This document shows positions 23,494 to 35,600 of a DNA stretch of 64,000 nucleotides, in pieces. The notes below the pieces were generated by a model, which did not search any database, was not told the DNA's origin, and was given only the letters and a program-made list of their open reading frames with translations. Positions within the stretch are counted from its first letter, which is position 1; each line of letters begins with the position of its first letter. Origin of the DNA: Colletotrichum lupini (taxonomy: Eukaryota; Ascomycota; Sordariomycetes; Glomerellales; Glomerellaceae); contig NC_064681.1 in the NCBI RefSeq assembly GCF_023278565.1, positions 3,658,001 through 3,722,000 of the forward strand, in the 5' to 3' direction. A program made the position numbers and the translations under genes.

Positions 23494-25671
23494 CATTAAC
23501 CCCCTCTTTTCGCGTGAGGCTCTACGGTCCAACGGTTCACCTTTAGTGAACCTGGTTTTATGGGGAGAAGCGGGGAGCAAATCTGCCAGGTATCCACAGG
23601 ACTCGTGGCTCTTTTCGTGTGCAAACAATGTGAAGCTGGGAAGTTCTGCCTCGTCACTTCTCGAGGGCATGATGGTGATGGAAGTAGTCGTGATCAAGAC
23701 TCCATTTTCCCGTCTTAAGAGGCTCGATGCGGAGGCTCGGAAGAGTTGTTTCTAGGCGCTGCAAGATGCAACGCCTTGGTAAAGCTTCTTTGGATGATAA
23801 GGTGCTCCACTGTCCACGGTTAGGAAGTTGGGAATCTCACTTGGCTTGCCAAGACGACAATCTGAAGAAAAGGGGGAAGTGGTGTTACGTAACGCATGTC
23901 TAGTGCCAAGCTTGCAAGTAACGTGACCCAAAGCTGTTGGCATCGCATGAAGGGTGACATAATAGTTAAGGTCTCGTTCGCCGCCATGCATTGAATAATC
24001 GGTTTGCCAACGCGGCCATCTCATGGACTGGTTTTGCTAGCAAACGTCCATATTCATCTGGGCACAGATGCCGGGAGATCGGCCGAGAATTTCTGTCAAA
24101 AAAACAGTAATCATCGATCGTACTAACACCGCATCACCCAGTCAAAATACCCACCCTGCCAGGGCTTCAAGGACTCTTTGCGTGGTCTAGTGCAGGAACC
24201 AGCGAGTTAGTGGATCTACTAAGCAAGCCACCCGGGAAGGAAGAGTCGAAAAATTCCAGTTGGTGACGTTGATCGATCTAGATTTTTCTTCCTTGTGGCT
24301 TACCCTAGTGAGACATCGGACGACCGTTTTTGCATGCCAGCAAGATCAATCTGGGCCTTAAAGATGACCTAAGCAACCTCTAAAACTTATGACTTCGGGT
24401 GACTGTATCGTTCCTTAACTGAGTCCGATCTGCGCGGATACCTTTACTGGGTAAAATTGATCTTATGCGTGCAAACAACACAAGTCGCATCGACTCTGCA
24501 ATCGCAATAATATTAAATAGTGCATGGCAAGGTAGCTTTTTCTTTTTCCTTCTCAAAGCAGCTACAGACTTCCTCATCCTGTCTGCACTCTCGAAGCTCC
24601 ATAGGTTTGACGCCCAACGCTCGTGTTTCTTGTCGTCCACCTTTACCCTCATCCTGACAGTAAACTTGCTTTTCTCTCAATTGTCGACTCAACATGATCA
24701 TTATTCAAAGACATGGAAGACCACGGCATGCCGAAACGTCAATGCGCATCCGTCGCGGAAATCGAACAACAACATTTTTTCCGCAGAAGTATGTCTTTAA
24801 TCAAATTGAACACTTGAGAGCCCCTGTTCAGATATGGCAAGGCTGAAGAGGCCCGGTATTGTGTAATAGATATGCATAGGTAGTTCGTGACCACGACATC
24901 TAATGTGAGTTTAATGTCGAGAATCAACTGAAAATGCTAATTGCAGGAGCGGGTGCTTGCCGGAATATAAGTTCATACGATAAGTGAGCAGAAATTGTTC
25001 CGATAATCTGGGGGCTTTGGTTTTAATGGTGGCTGAGCCGGTCTGAAGTAAAGTTAGAGGTCATTTATTGATTCACGTCGCAAACGCGGCATTTTAGAAG
25101 AGCATGTAGAGTCTGTCGACGTCTCAAATTTCGCCTATCACATGTATCATTCAGTCGTCGGGCTGGGTAGGAAATATCGATGCTACAGGGTAATCAATCG
25201 CTGGGCATGCCCTGATGATTTAGGCAGTTGACTGTTGACACCGTCCTCTCAGACGATCTTCGCATGCATAAAGAGACGCAGAACCGGGAGCCAGGTGAAG
25301 ACATGTCACTTGCAGAGAAGGACGACTAGAGAAGCACGAATTAGAGTACCTCAATTAAATGAACGCCCAGAGCCTTGGGTCACGGCGAACGGGAATTTCG
25401 GTACCGGTTCCGACCAACATCGCTGTGTAATCCGGACCATCATCCTCCGTCGATCCACCCGGAGCCCTGGCTGATGATCCTGCCGACCTCATAAAGCCAG
25501 ACGATTCGCCTATTTGTCGTAATATAGCAACATCACGGCCGGTGTGTCGCCGGCGTGGCAGTCTTGGCTTCTTGTCAGCTGGTCCAACTCGCCTTGAACG
25601 GGAAACCCTCCGAGAAGAAAATGACACTCGCGATGTCAGCATTTGATGGATCAATGAAGGGAAGGAACTCC
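23494..25671. other. Gene-less stretch between transposon copy 2 and the LPMO gene
   Basis: No supported gene. A perfect 7-bp inverted repeat (GGTTCAC and GTGAACC, 5-nt loop) lies at 23534-23552. The right part is the LPMO upstream region. Confidence 0.55.
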
Positions 25672-25679
25672 TATATATA
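25672..25679 (+). promoter_or_regulatory. TATA-box candidate for the AA9 LPMO gene
   Basis: TATATATA, 125 bp upstream of the ATG at 25805 and followed by a pyrimidine-rich leader. A strong TATA box fits the inducible expression usual for LPMO genes. Confidence 0.5.
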
Positions 25680-25804
25680 CCCCTCGAGTTCGTTGCTTCA
25701 TCTCTACTTGACCACTGCCATAATCAAGCCGAGCGCGTTTGAGCACATATTCATTCTTTCATCCAGCCATTCTCTGACCAAGAAACGCCTAACCCAAACC
25801 TGCA

Positions 25805-26658
25805 ATGAAGGTTCTTATTCATCTTCTGACGGCCAGTATGGCCAGTGCCCACACCATTTTCTCGTCCCTCGAGGTGGGCGGCACGAACCAGGGCGTCGGC
25901 AACGGCGTTCGCGTTCCCTCCTACAATGGCCCTATCGAAGATGTTACCTCCAGCTCTCTCGCATGCAACGGCGCCCCCAACCCCACGACGCCTACTTCCA
26001 AGGTCATCACCGTTCAGGCCGGGCAGAACGTTACCGCTATCTGGCGTTACATGCTCAGCTCTACCGGCTCTGCGCCCGCGGATGTCATGGACAGCAGTCA
26101 CAAGGGCCCGACCATCGCGTATCTGAAGAAGGTCAGCGACGCTACTACCGATTCGGGCGTCGGAGATGGCTGGTTCAAGATTCAGCAGGACGGCTACAGC
26201 GGTGGCGTTTGGGGAACCGAAAAGGTCATCAACGGCCAGGGACGCCACAGCATCAAGATTCCAGAGTGTATCGCTCCTGGCCAGTATCTCCTTCGCGCGG
26301 AAATGATTGCCCTGCACGGTGCTGGCAGCTACCCGGGTGCCCAGTTCTACATGGAATGTGCTCAGATCAACGTTGTTGGAGGTACTGGCACCAAGACTCC
26401 CTCGACTGTCAGCTTGCCTGGCGCGTACAAGGTTAGCAGTTGTGCTTCTAAATATTGAATTTCTCAACTCTCGAGTATGGTTACTAACTACTCATTATCT
26501 ATAGGGTACCGACCCTGGAGTTACGATCAACATCTGTACGTCTTCCAGAATTTTCTCTTTGGCATCCATGAAGCACATTTTAGCTGACAAGGACGTTTCT
26601 AGATTGGCCCCCGGTTGAGTCCTACACGATTCCCGGCCCAAGCCTGTTCACGTGCTAG
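25805..26658 (+). CDS. AA9 lytic polysaccharide monooxygenase, secreted (237 aa)
   Basis: Copper enzyme that cleaves cellulose or related beta-glucans oxidatively outside the cell. Exons 25805-26431, 26505-26535 and 26603-26658 give 237 residues; the last two exons supply the C-terminal [17 protein letters not shown]. The signal peptide [15 protein letters not shown] ends just before His16, which becomes the N-terminal copper-binding histidine. The second histidine-brace residue is His99 in DSSHKGP. The conserved outer-sphere set is present as His171, Gln180 and Tyr182 in [18 protein letters not shown]. No carbohydrate-binding module follows, so this is the single-domain form of normal size. 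The exon 1 frame reads on into the intron and would end at VSSCASKY; the spliced version is preferred because it rebuilds the family C terminus. Regioselectivity cannot be told from sequence alone. Confidence 0.93.
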
Positions 26659-27308
26659 ATACGCAGTCTTGGATGCACGAATAGCTTGAATGAGACTTTG
26701 GCTTGGTTGACATAGGCTACCTCAGTTTTGACTAGTTACTTCTACCTTTTCCTAGTGATGGTGGCGGAAAGCCTACATCCTTTGATTCAGATAAGATGTC
26801 GGAAAAACTCATTTACTCCTGATTGCTGTAAGACTATTGACAGATCAACTTCAGGAGAGAATAGAAAACTTAAATGACAGCGGTATTAAACCTCCGCTCG
26901 GAATACTTCACTCGCCCATGGCAGTGATGCGTGTAAGGGACATCTTTATCTCCATTTAGTTGACCGCAAGCCATCATGAACTGTAAATTGTCACAGTCAA
27001 AATCATGATATGATGATGAATAGACCCCCTACCGCCCCCACACCCCCTGTGTCTGTTGGATAACGGAGATACGGCACAATATTGGTATTGCTTGGCCACC
27101 GTCTGCCTTGTTTTCTTCAATAATCCACGGCAGGCACTTTCTTCCTGCAAAAGTTCAACGACAAGTGTCCAAGGAACTCTTCCCAGCTTGAACTACCAAG
27201 CACACTTTTTTGTTCCCTAGCTTTGGAAAGCACAGTGGACTTGAGAACTTTACCACATCCGGACCAACAGAAGCAATCAAATCCCACGAATCTAGTCATA
27301 CAAGTGGC
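26659..27308. other. Intergenic stretch
   Basis: No supported gene. It contains the LPMO 3' flank and the upstream region of the F-box-like gene. Confidence 0.6.
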
Positions 27309-28757
27309 ATGTTGGGCGCTCGAACCAGACACAAAAGCTTACACTTACCCGTTGAGATTCTACTTCGAATAGCTCCTCATCTCGAATCCGGCTATGAATC
27401 TTCAGACCTAGCAGAATGGCAGAAGGGTCTGGAATTGATCGCCCGGAGAAATCTTTGGATTTTCTGTCTCGTTGGCCCAGCATGGCGGGCAGTTGGCCAG
27501 ATGTTTCTGTTCCGACACTATAGGGCGACAAAAACTTTACCGCTGTTTGTCAGGTCTCTCGTTGAGTGCCCTGACCTTGGAGAACTTGTGGAATCTGTTT
27601 GTCTAGACAGCTTCTCTTATGAAACCCTGCGTGGATATCAAGAAGCGACGATGCTATTGAAAAAAAGAAGCAAACAGCTTGGAATTGAGTTTCCCCGCGA
27701 TGAGGATACGACGAATCTGCCAAAGTGGATTGTCACAGGCAACGAAGTCCAGTCATTCTTGGCGACTATGTTGCTGGCACACACGACTCGGGCGAAGCAC
27801 GTAAAGCTGCCAGTACAATGGTCGGGTGAAGTTTTAAAGAACCTCGTGGTTGCTGAGAGCTTATCAACAGTTACATCGCCACAAAACCCACGCACCCGAT
27901 TCAAAAATCTAGTACACTTGACCCTTGGCAAACCGGATTCTCCAGGAGGAGGAGGGCGGGAGTTCCTCCACGACACCATTGAATACTCTTGCGCGCTTCA
28001 ACTCGCGCCAAACCTGACCTCTCTCGCTCTCTTCGACTTCATTCCAATCAAGTCTCCTCTAGGCCTCAGTTTTGATAATCTGTTCGCAAACCTTACGAGT
28101 CTAAAAATTGGTGGAAGCCCGCGTAGCACACAATCGTTTGTGGACCACTATAAGTCGATTTGCAGAGTCTGCAGAATTCTGGAAGAGATTCAGATTATCA
28201 TGCCGCAGCACCCCGGCCGAATAGCTAGTTTGCTAGATTCATTACAGCCTTTCGCACCTACTCTCAAACGGCTACGACTGAGCATTGATATAGGTACTAT
28301 GCCTATTGAGCATCCATTGTGGGAGTGGGACGGCCTGGATATGTTGCAACAACTCACCCGTCTGGATACTTTGCGAGTAGATTTCAACCACGCCCTCTGT
28401 CGCGACCATTCCACGCCCTTTCCACGCGAGGCCGTCCGACCAGAGGCGTTTTTCGATTCATTGCCGATTTCACTGCGTACGTTATTTTTGCCAGGGTGCA
28501 ACTGGGCCATTAGAAATCCGATGGATCACACGAGTCGACGTGAGTACCACACAATGGAGAGATTGGTAACAAGGATACGACGTGGTGATCTTCCGGAATT
28601 CCGAACCCTGCACATCGCTTGCAACCGTCGAGCTCCATCCCCTTTCTTCGGACAACTTGAGAATTTGGGAGTCGAAGTTGTTCATTACAATCATCATGCG
28701 ACATTGTGTGGTGGTGACCTTGCAGCTCTGGATGTTGAGAATTGGAGACTACTCTAG
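27309..28757 (+). CDS. F-box-like / leucine-rich protein (482 aa)
   Basis: Single exon, 482 residues from the ATG at 27309. The frame is open upstream to 27210, but only a TTG is available there. Residues about 10-70 have an F-box-like opening (SLHLPVEILLRIAPHLESGY, then WIFCLVGPAWRAVGQMFLFR), as in SCF ubiquitin-ligase adaptors of fungi. The rest is a long region with leucine-rich, LRR-like periodicity (for example LAPNLTSLALFDFIPIKSPL), ending with RRGDLPEFRTLHIACNR and LENLGVEVVHYN. The same C-terminal signature occurs in the broken gene at 43746-44945. Likely role: recognition of an unknown protein for ubiquitination (inference). Fungal genomes carry many members of this fast-evolving family. 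Confidence 0.72.
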   Translation: MLGARTRHKSLHLPVEILLRIAPHLESGYESSDLAEWQKGLELIARRNLWIFCLVGPAWRAVGQMFLFRHYRATKTLPLFVRSLVECPDLGELVESVCLDSFSYETLRGYQEATMLLKKRSKQLGIEFPRDEDTTNLPKWIVTGNEVQSFLATMLLAHTTRAKHVKLPVQWSGEVLKNLVVAESLSTVTSPQNPRTRFKNLVHLTLGKPDSPGGGGREFLHDTIEYSCALQLAPNLTSLALFDFIPIKSPLGLSFDNLFANLTSLKIGGSPRSTQSFVDHYKSICRVCRILEEIQIIMPQHPGRIASLLDSLQPFAPTLKRLRLSIDIGTMPIEHPLWEWDGLDMLQQLTRLDTLRVDFNHALCRDHSTPFPREAVRPEAFFDSLPISLRTLFLPGCNWAIRNPMDHTSRREYHTMERLVTRIRRGDLPEFRTLHIACNRRAPSPFFGQLENLGVEVVHYNHHATLCGGDLAALDVENWRLL

Positions 28758-29018
28758 GCAGGAGAATAGGGAGATAAGGGCCAATGGCTTAGAGGCAATT
28801 AATATGTCTGACAATGCATTGCGAAGGAATTTGGTTCATGCATCAGCCAGGTATTCCAATCATCAGATTGGTGAATCCCATTTCCTCTTCTAAGTCTTGA
28901 CATGCACTTGTGAATTAGACACAATGCTTTTGTCTGTAGCGTGGCAAGGGGACCATTGATCATGAACGGCAAACATTATGCAAATTCTTCACGACTTTGA
29001 TTCTTGTGCATGCAACGT

Positions 29019-30759
29019 CTACGCAGCTAAGCCTACCCGGTCAAAGTCCGGTGCCCAAGCACTTCCCACGCCCGAAATGCTAATGGTGTTGGCGCCACCG
29101 GCAGTGAAACCTGTCAACTCAACTGCGTATCCCTTGAAAACATCTGCGGACCAGTTGTACCCGCTGAGAGGAAAGCTGACCGTCTGCGCGGCGCCCCCAT
29201 TGACACTGATGGACGCCAGCCTCTCGTTGTTGCTGCCTCCCAGGTACCCGACGTCACCGTTGATGTAGTCGAACAGGACGGTCTGCGTGCCGGCCTTTGA
29301 CGTCGAGACGTTGGACAGCACAACGCGGCCGTTGGAGGAGCCGCCGAGGTTGCCGACCTTGTTAGAGGACGTGCAGCCGGAGCAGGACTGCAGGTTCGCG
29401 CCGGATGACAGCGAGCCGGTGGCGACGGAGACGTAATTGTACTTCGCGCCGGCGGCGGTTGAGCGCTGGATGTTGGAGAGGCGAAGTGCGAGGGAACCGT
29501 GAGCGTTGACTTGCGCAGAGTAGCTGTTGGCGTTGATGACCGACTTTGACGTCCAGAGGTCCTTGACCGTGGCAGAGGTGATGCCGAGATCGGCGAGCTG
29601 GACAGTCAGCGTGCGGACCGCATTGCTCAGGTCGACGACAAGGACGGCGACATCTCCGTTGGCGAGGTCACCGGCCCAGAGGTCGCGATTTCCTGTCCAG
29701 CGCTGAACTAGCTTGATGGGCTTGACGGCTGAGTCCTGGTTGATGGCGATAAGATCCTTGTTTTGCAAGACGGCAACGGCCTGATCAGAGAGAGCGGCAA
29801 GATTGGTGGAAATCATGAGCGCAGACTTGAGCATGGCCCAGGACGCAAAGTGGGTGGCTTGCTCGTCAAAAGTCATGCCAGTGTTGCCGACTTCGAGCAG
29901 GTCAGCATCAGCGATGTTGCCCGGCCCGACGATGCCGGACTTGACAATGTGAATAGCTTGGTTGTAGATTCGGTAAACGTTGCTCCAGCCCGTGGCAATG
30001 TCGTCTGACAGTCGGAACGAGGTCGAGATGCCCTTCGCCCATTGTGCGGGCCCTTGGAGGCCGCTGGAAGCCGAATAGGGGGTTCCCCATTGGCAGATCA
30101 GCATGCCCGGAATGCCGACTCGTTGAAGTTCTTTCCACATGACGGTGAAACGCGATACAAAATCGGTTCGCGGGTCTTTGGGCGCATTCTGCGATGAGTT
30201 GGGACCGTCCACATAGCAGTTGTCATCTGAGAGCAGATCATAGTCAGCGCATGCCGCGTAGCACTAGAGGCGAACTCGACAATTATATCTCGTATAACTC
30301 ACACTTAAGATACTCTGTGTTGAGTGTCTTGAAAAAGTCGGCGTCGGCGGCTTCGTGACCGAGTGAGCCCGCGACAGGACTCGGAACCTGGGTGTCACAC
30401 ATGCGCACGCCGGCGTCAGAGTACATGGTCCATTTCATGCCTTTGGACCTCGCGAGATCGCTCAAGGGCTTGAGACCCTGAGGAAACGCGGTGGCGTCGA
30501 TCTTCAACGCGCCCGTTGTAGCATTTCGCTGGCCGTCTCTGGATGCCCAACCGCAGTCGACCTGGAAGTACTTGTAGCCCGCGGTGACGAAGCCTCGGTC
30601 AGCCATAGAATTGATGGCGGCTGTGATACCGGCATTGGTCGGGCTGCAGGCGACCTGGTTGTACGAATTCCATCCCATGACGGGCGTCGACTGGAAAGAC
30701 TGACTCGCGGCCAGAGAGGCGCCCCCGAGGCCGAGGAGGAGGAAGCTTGAGATGCCCAT
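29019..30759 (-). CDS. Alpha-galactosidase GH27 with C-terminal CBM35, secreted (554 aa)
   Basis: Hydrolyses terminal alpha-1,6-galactosyl residues from galactomannan, melibiose or raffinose sugars outside the cell. Exons on the minus strand are 30303-30759 and 29019-30226, with a GTGAGT donor and a CTCTCAG acceptor. The splice rebuilds the nucleophile motif KYDNCY with Asp154. The protein has a signal peptide (MGISSFLLLGLGGASLAAS) and the GH27 start TPVMGWNSYN. The barrel motifs VDCGW and MYSDAGVRMCD follow, then the acid/base region SFRLSDDIATGW with Asp about 228. After the barrel and its beta-sandwich (to about residue 405) comes a roughly 140-residue domain running from YNYVSVATGSLS to APDFDRVGLAA, typical of CBM35. 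It is divergent from the SDR gene at 31923 across a 1.16-kb promoter region. Confidence 0.92.
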
Positions 30760-31922
30760 GATGAATGTGGAACAAGAGACTCAGACGCCCTAGCTTTGAA
30801 GACGTGCAGCGCTCGGATCTTGAAGCGATTCGATGTTAGACATTCCAATCGTCGCCTTAAATACTTTCAATAGTCGCGAAGTCCAAAATACGGCGGCAAC
30901 TCAACCGCACGATGATAGACTTGCGCGCCAATAGAGACGATGGTGGCTAGGACGCTTCAAGTTAGCGAAGCCGGCAGACTGTCGCTTTTAAGAGAGGACC
31001 TGCCGCATGGGATCTGCAATGAAACATCGTATTCATGGCGTTGGCCGGGGCTCGGATCTGGAAATGGAACCATCATCTTTGGGGTGCATACGGTCACTCC
31101 ACGAGACCTACCCCAATCTGATCCAAGGTACCCGCTTCCCCACAGAGTAAATGAAGCCTTTCTAGCGTCCTTAAGTCGGGGTTGGAAAAGCGTTAGTGTC
31201 ACCTGATGACGATCGACAGTAATCCTCGGGGCGTTAAGTCGCGAACAGTTGCGAACCCGCAATAGATATCTAATACAACGGTCGGTCGTTACCATCCCGG
31301 CGCTTGTGGGAACTCAGCGTCGCGTTTACGACGGGTAACGGCAGTGTGCACTCCTGGGCCCTTCCTTGATGCGCCGCGGGCCGCGGACTAGACCGGAGGG
31401 TTATCCATGCTCCCCAGAAATGGCTGACAAGCCGAGCACCGGCGAAGCCGACTCTGGGGTAGTCTCTTTGATTATGATAGCTCATTCCATCAGATCACCC
31501 AGCCTGTGACCTCGTGTCTTTCTTGACACAGGGTATGAAGTCAAGTAGGTGGACTACCGCTCTAAGTAGAGGTCTTCCAGTAGAGGAATGTCAAACACAA
31601 TAGGTTGTCTTTCAAGCAAGGAGTGAATAGAGAAAAAGAACAACCACAAGTCAAATCATTCAAAGAAAATGACTGAGCGACTTACTTAATTTCCACCTGA
31701 GTAATAGTTATCCAGTCTCGAGGAACCCTCTCGCCCTATCCCCATGCATGATTACTTCAGCCATCTTGGCGCAGTTCTCCAACCCCTCAATTACCCCTCC
31801 TAGGCTAATGTCCGATGAACTCGCATTCGCTGCTCCCTGCCCGAGTATCAACTGACTATTGCTTCTTAAGTGCGGTACTTGAACTCATTATTTGAACGCG
31901 TCCCAATCACACATCATCCGCC
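30760..31922. promoter_or_regulatory. Divergent promoter region between alpha-galactosidase and SDR, with CreA-like and XYR1-like sites
   Basis: No gene is supported in this 1.16-kb stretch. It carries two CreA-type SYGGRG matches of opposite orientation (CCCCAG at 31412-31417 and CTGGGG at 31454-31459), a pairing usual for functional CreA targets, and a GGCTAA at 31803-31808, the XlnR/XYR1 core, 115 bp before the SDR start. Such short sites also occur by chance. Glucose repression and induction by plant sugars are inference. Confidence 0.4.
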
Positions 31923-32834
31923 ATGCCGCTGTACAAGCCACCCAATCCCGGTGCACCTGTCCTTTCGCAGTTCTCGCTGAAAGGCAAGGTCGCAACCGTT
32001 ACGGGAGGCGCCAGAGGCATTGGCCTCGAGATCGTTCGGGGCCTCGCCGAAGCCGGCGCTGAGGTAGCTCTCATCTACGCGACCAGCAAAGATGCCGTTG
32101 AGATCGCCAGCCAAATTGCCAAGGACACAGGTGTGAATATTCGCGCTTACCAGAGCGACGTTCGGTCTCGAGCCTCAATTGCCGCCACGGTTGATCAGAT
32201 TGTTCAAGACTTTGGGCACCTTGATGTCATGGTTGCAAACTCTGGCGTCTGCGCTGATATTCCCAGCCTTGAGTACACTGAGGAGACATGGAAAGACAAC
32301 AATAGTGTCAACCTTGATGGTGTCATGTGGACGGCGCAGGCTGCCGGGAAGGTCTTCAAGCAACAGGGGCGTGGCAACCTCATCATTACTGCGTCAGTCA
32401 GTGCGACACTGGTCAATATTCCCCAGCGACAGGCTGCCTACAACTCTTCAAAGGCAGCCGCCGTACACCTGGCAAAAAGCCTCGCGGTAGAATGGGTAGA
32501 CTTCGCAAGGGTCAACAGCGTGTCTCCGGGCTTTATTGAAACGGAAAGTGAGTGCATGGCTTGCCCTCACCTAATTCTGGAACCAGTGCTGACCTGGATT
32601 AAGTGTTGTATGTTCAACCAAAAGAACGCTTCGATAAGTGGATGGAGATGATTCCCGGCAAGCGAATGGCTGAGACATCTGAACTCAAAGGCGTAAGACA
32701 GATTGCAGTAGTCACACGGTCGGTCTACGTTTGCTAACCACGAGACATAGGTTTATGTTTTTCTCGCAAGCGATGCATGCTGCTACATGACTGGTGCTGA
32801 TATCATCGTTGATGGAGGGTATACCCTGACATGA
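31923..32834 (+). CDS. NADP-dependent mannitol dehydrogenase / sorbose reductase-like SDR (265 aa)
   Basis: Classical short-chain dehydrogenase expected to interconvert a ketose (fructose, sorbose or xylulose) and its polyol with NADP(H) in the cytosol. Exons 31923-32547, 32604-32692 and 32751-32834 give 265 residues. Visible motifs are the cofactor loop TGGARGIG (27-34), NSG (106-108), and the catalytic set Ser160, Tyr173, Lys177 in ITASVSATLVN and YNSSKAA. The stretch DFARVNSVSPGFIETE and the C terminus ADIIVDGGYTLT are characteristic of the fungal mannitol dehydrogenase/SOU group. Joining the exons restores ELKGVYVFLASDACCYMTGA. It converges on the sugar transporter gene (68 bp between stops) and is divergent from the alpha-galactosidase gene, which suggests a small sugar-use module. 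Exact substrate is uncertain. Confidence 0.88.
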
Positions 32835-32902
32835 AAAGACACACTAATGAGTACATCTTGAACCTTTGGTCTCTTTACCCTGCCCGAAACAAGCCGCTAG
32901 TC

Positions 32903-34797
32903 TCAAATTGCTTGGTGCTTTTCTCCAGATAAAACCGCATTTTCGCTGGTCTCAGTGACCTCATTCCCGTGAGCAACCCGCTGAACATGTGCTTCCTGTC
33001 TATCGACGTATTTCTTGGGTCTTTTACTGGCAATCGCGTCCTTATCGCCAATAACGAAGAGAGGAGGGTTGTTGCGATAGTACTCGTCGAGGTCTTCGAG
33101 TGTTCGGTTTGCTAGCATGCGTGTTAGACGAATTTTGACCGAGGTACCTCCATGCTTGGACTTGGAATTGGCCTTTACCTGTCTCAGGATAAAAGAGGTA
33201 GATGACAGGCAGAAACGCAGCGTTTAAGACTGTAAACACGATCCAAAACTTCCATCCCAAATCTTGGATTCCGATTGGTGTGATTTGGACAATCACATAG
33301 TTCGTCATCCTGAATAATGTCAGCTGATTCAAAACAGAACGATCAAAGACTTGATGTACCAATTGGTGGCTGTAGCCACTGCAGCACCTTTTGTTCGCAT
33401 GGCGATCGAGTTGATCTCTGTAGGGTAAAGCCAGGGAACACCCAACATTCCCAGGCCGAAGGCCATGAAGTAGAGAAAGAAAAAGACAATGGATCCCTCT
33501 GATGCTCTACGGTCTCCTCCCGGGCCACCATACCTGAGAAGAATCGTGATAACGAGAAACGCTAAGCCTTGACCGGCAGTAGATAGAAGCATCAGTCCAC
33601 GCCGTCCCCATCTCTCAACTAGGGTGACGGAGACACATGAGAAGATCAGATAAGTCAGTGAATTGACAGCGGTTAGAAGACGCGCCAGCTCGTTTGATAG
33701 GCCTACCGCAGAGATCAAAACGGCCGGCATGTAATAACTCATGATGTTGATACCTGCATGCAACGATATCTTAGAGGCACTTGGCGCCATCCCTTCCAGA
33801 ACCAAGATCCATCTTACCTTCAAATTGCTGCATAAATTGCGTGCCAGCCCCTAAAATGATTCTGCGCAGTGGTTTGGTCGCACCAGGATCAGGCCGCAGC
33901 AGATCTCTCCACCGGATATGATGTTCTCTTTCGTAGTCGATACTGAATCGTATCTCTTCCTTCTGCGAAATAACGAACGCATCGTCTTCTGGTTTCGCCT
34001 CGAGACAGGCAAGAATCTGTGTGGCCTCTTTCTCCCGCCCATGTGACATAAGCCACCGGGGCGACTCGGGCAGCCATGGAACGGTGGCGAATAGCGCGAT
34101 GATGAAGACGAATTGGAAGGCGAGAGGGAACCTCCACGCGACAGCACCGCCTGCGTATGACAACCCAAAGTTGATCCAGTTACAGAGGGAGAACCCGACA
34201 ATGTTCATCATCATCTCAAACATGACTAGCTTCCCACGCCAGTGAGCGGGAGCTGTCTCTGTTTGCCAAATCGGGGCGGTAGCCGTGTTAACTCCGTTGC
34301 CGATTCTGTTGTGTAGACATGAGCATGATTTTGCCTCGTCATGGAACGAGCGAGGGCATTGGCTGATACTCACCCTAGCACAATGCGCCCAACAAACATC
34401 TGGGCCAAGCTATAAGATGATGCCATCAAGATGGCGCCGATGCTCATGATCGCGGTACCGATGAGGATGGACTTCGTTCGACCCAGTGATTCCCCAATAG
34501 TGAATGCCAAAATCGCTCCGACGAAACAGCCAATGTCGTATATTGCTGTGATTGTAGATAGCATACGGGTCTTCTCCGGGCCGACGAGGTCATGGAGCTC
34601 GAGAAAATCGTCGGTCACAATGACACCGCTGAAGACTTTGCTCGTGTTAGCATACGGCTCAGACCTTAGGGAAATCGCTTACCTGCTTGGTCATAGCCGA
34701 ACATGAGCATGTCTACACTGCATGCAAATGTAATCCAGTAAGTAAGCCATTTCCCCTTGAGCCCAAAATATGGCGCTTTGGCTACAGCGGTGGCCAT
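32903..34797 (-). CDS. MFS sugar transporter, hexose/lactose permease type (532 aa)
   Basis: Twelve-helix plasma-membrane sugar:H+ symporter of the fungal SP family. Six exons on the minus strand: 34683-34797, 34374-34635, 33818-34305, 33360-33753, 33179-33309 and 32903-33111. All junctions keep the frame and give 532 residues. Family signatures in order are GYDQAVFSGVIV in helix 1, GESLGRTKS, PIWQTETAPAHWRG, PWLPESPRWLMSHGRE, QQFEGINIMSYY, VERWGRRGLM, GVPWLYPTEI and the closing PETANRTLEDLDEYY. The C-terminal tail is hydrophilic and about 55 residues long. The start was placed at the ATG at 34797; the upstream in-frame start is only a TTG. Its neighbours are the SDR and alpha-galactosidase genes, so galactose, polyol or an oligosaccharide product is a plausible cargo (inference). 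Confidence 0.92.
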
Positions 34798-35373
34798 CTT
34801 CGTTGCATGTGAAGTGGCTGTCCAGGGGCTAGTGAGATCTCGTATCAAATCCGTTCGTGGTCAATACACAGGTCTCCAAGTCTCCCAGCAAGTTTGATAT
34901 GAATTGGAATTTATTGAAGGTGCATCCAGGTATTAGAACTGATCCTCGGATTACATGACCCGGGGGAACGGCTGACAAGGGTGTAAGATGTGGTCCGATT
35001 TCCTCCCCGTGGGGTTACGAGATCTGCGTTACTGGGAGTCTAGAGTAACTGTATGCCCAGGTGTATATGATATCCTATTGGCACCGGTTAAATGGGGTTG
35101 GAAAGATCGGGGTAATCATTTCCTGGTCCCCAGATTCACTCGATTATGGTCAAGCTGATTCCATCTGTTTTCCACATTCGATCACTCTCCCCATAATCAT
35201 TCAAACTTGGCGTAATGAACGAGGTCGAAGGTTTTCAAGAGGGAATAGAAAACAAAAGTTTTTTCACTCAAGACTGAAGGTAAAGTTGAGCCATCTGAGA
35301 TGCCGAGAGCTAATGCGCGACAGCGATCATACACGGGAGGCCGAGTTGTTTGTGGTCACCGTGCCAAGGAAGA
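34798..35373. other. Transporter promoter region and intergenic stretch
   Basis: No supported gene. This stretch is upstream of the sugar transporter and ends at the target duplication of the LTR retrotransposon (GGGGT at 35374-35378). Confidence 0.6.
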
Positions 35374-35378
35374 GGGGT

Positions 35379-35580
35379 TGTTAGTATCCCTATTACAGGG
35401 TAGTTAGTTCGAACCGTAGTTAACGAAGAGATTAATTAAACTATCTAAATATCTGCGTAGGTGTAAAAAGGAGGTTCTAACCGTAAGTTAGGCTAGCTAC
35501 GATAATCGTAAATAGGGCCCCTAATTAGCCCCTGCGCAGTCGGCTATATACCGCGGTTAAATTAAACTTTTAATCTAATA
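35379..35580 (-). repeat. 3' LTR of the Copia-type element (left copy)
   Basis: Direct repeat of 42544-42745, both 202 bp. The outer edge begins TGTTAGTATCC; the inner edge has decayed to TATTAG on the element strand by transitions. Confidence 0.92.
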
Positions 35581-35584
35581 CTAA

Positions 35585-35600
35585 CTTTCTCTTTTTTTTA
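35585..35600 (-). other. Polypurine tract of the Copia-type element
   Basis: Read on the minus strand it is TAAAAAAAAGAGAAAG, just upstream of the 3' LTR, where plus-strand priming is expected. It fixes the orientation of the element as minus. Confidence 0.65.

Noticed and set aside
25555..26467. Long open frames on both strands over the LPMO gene (293 codons on + and 238 on -).
   Set aside because: They are shadows of the GC-rich LPMO exon in other frames; only the frame starting at 25805 has the histidine-brace motifs and a signal peptide.
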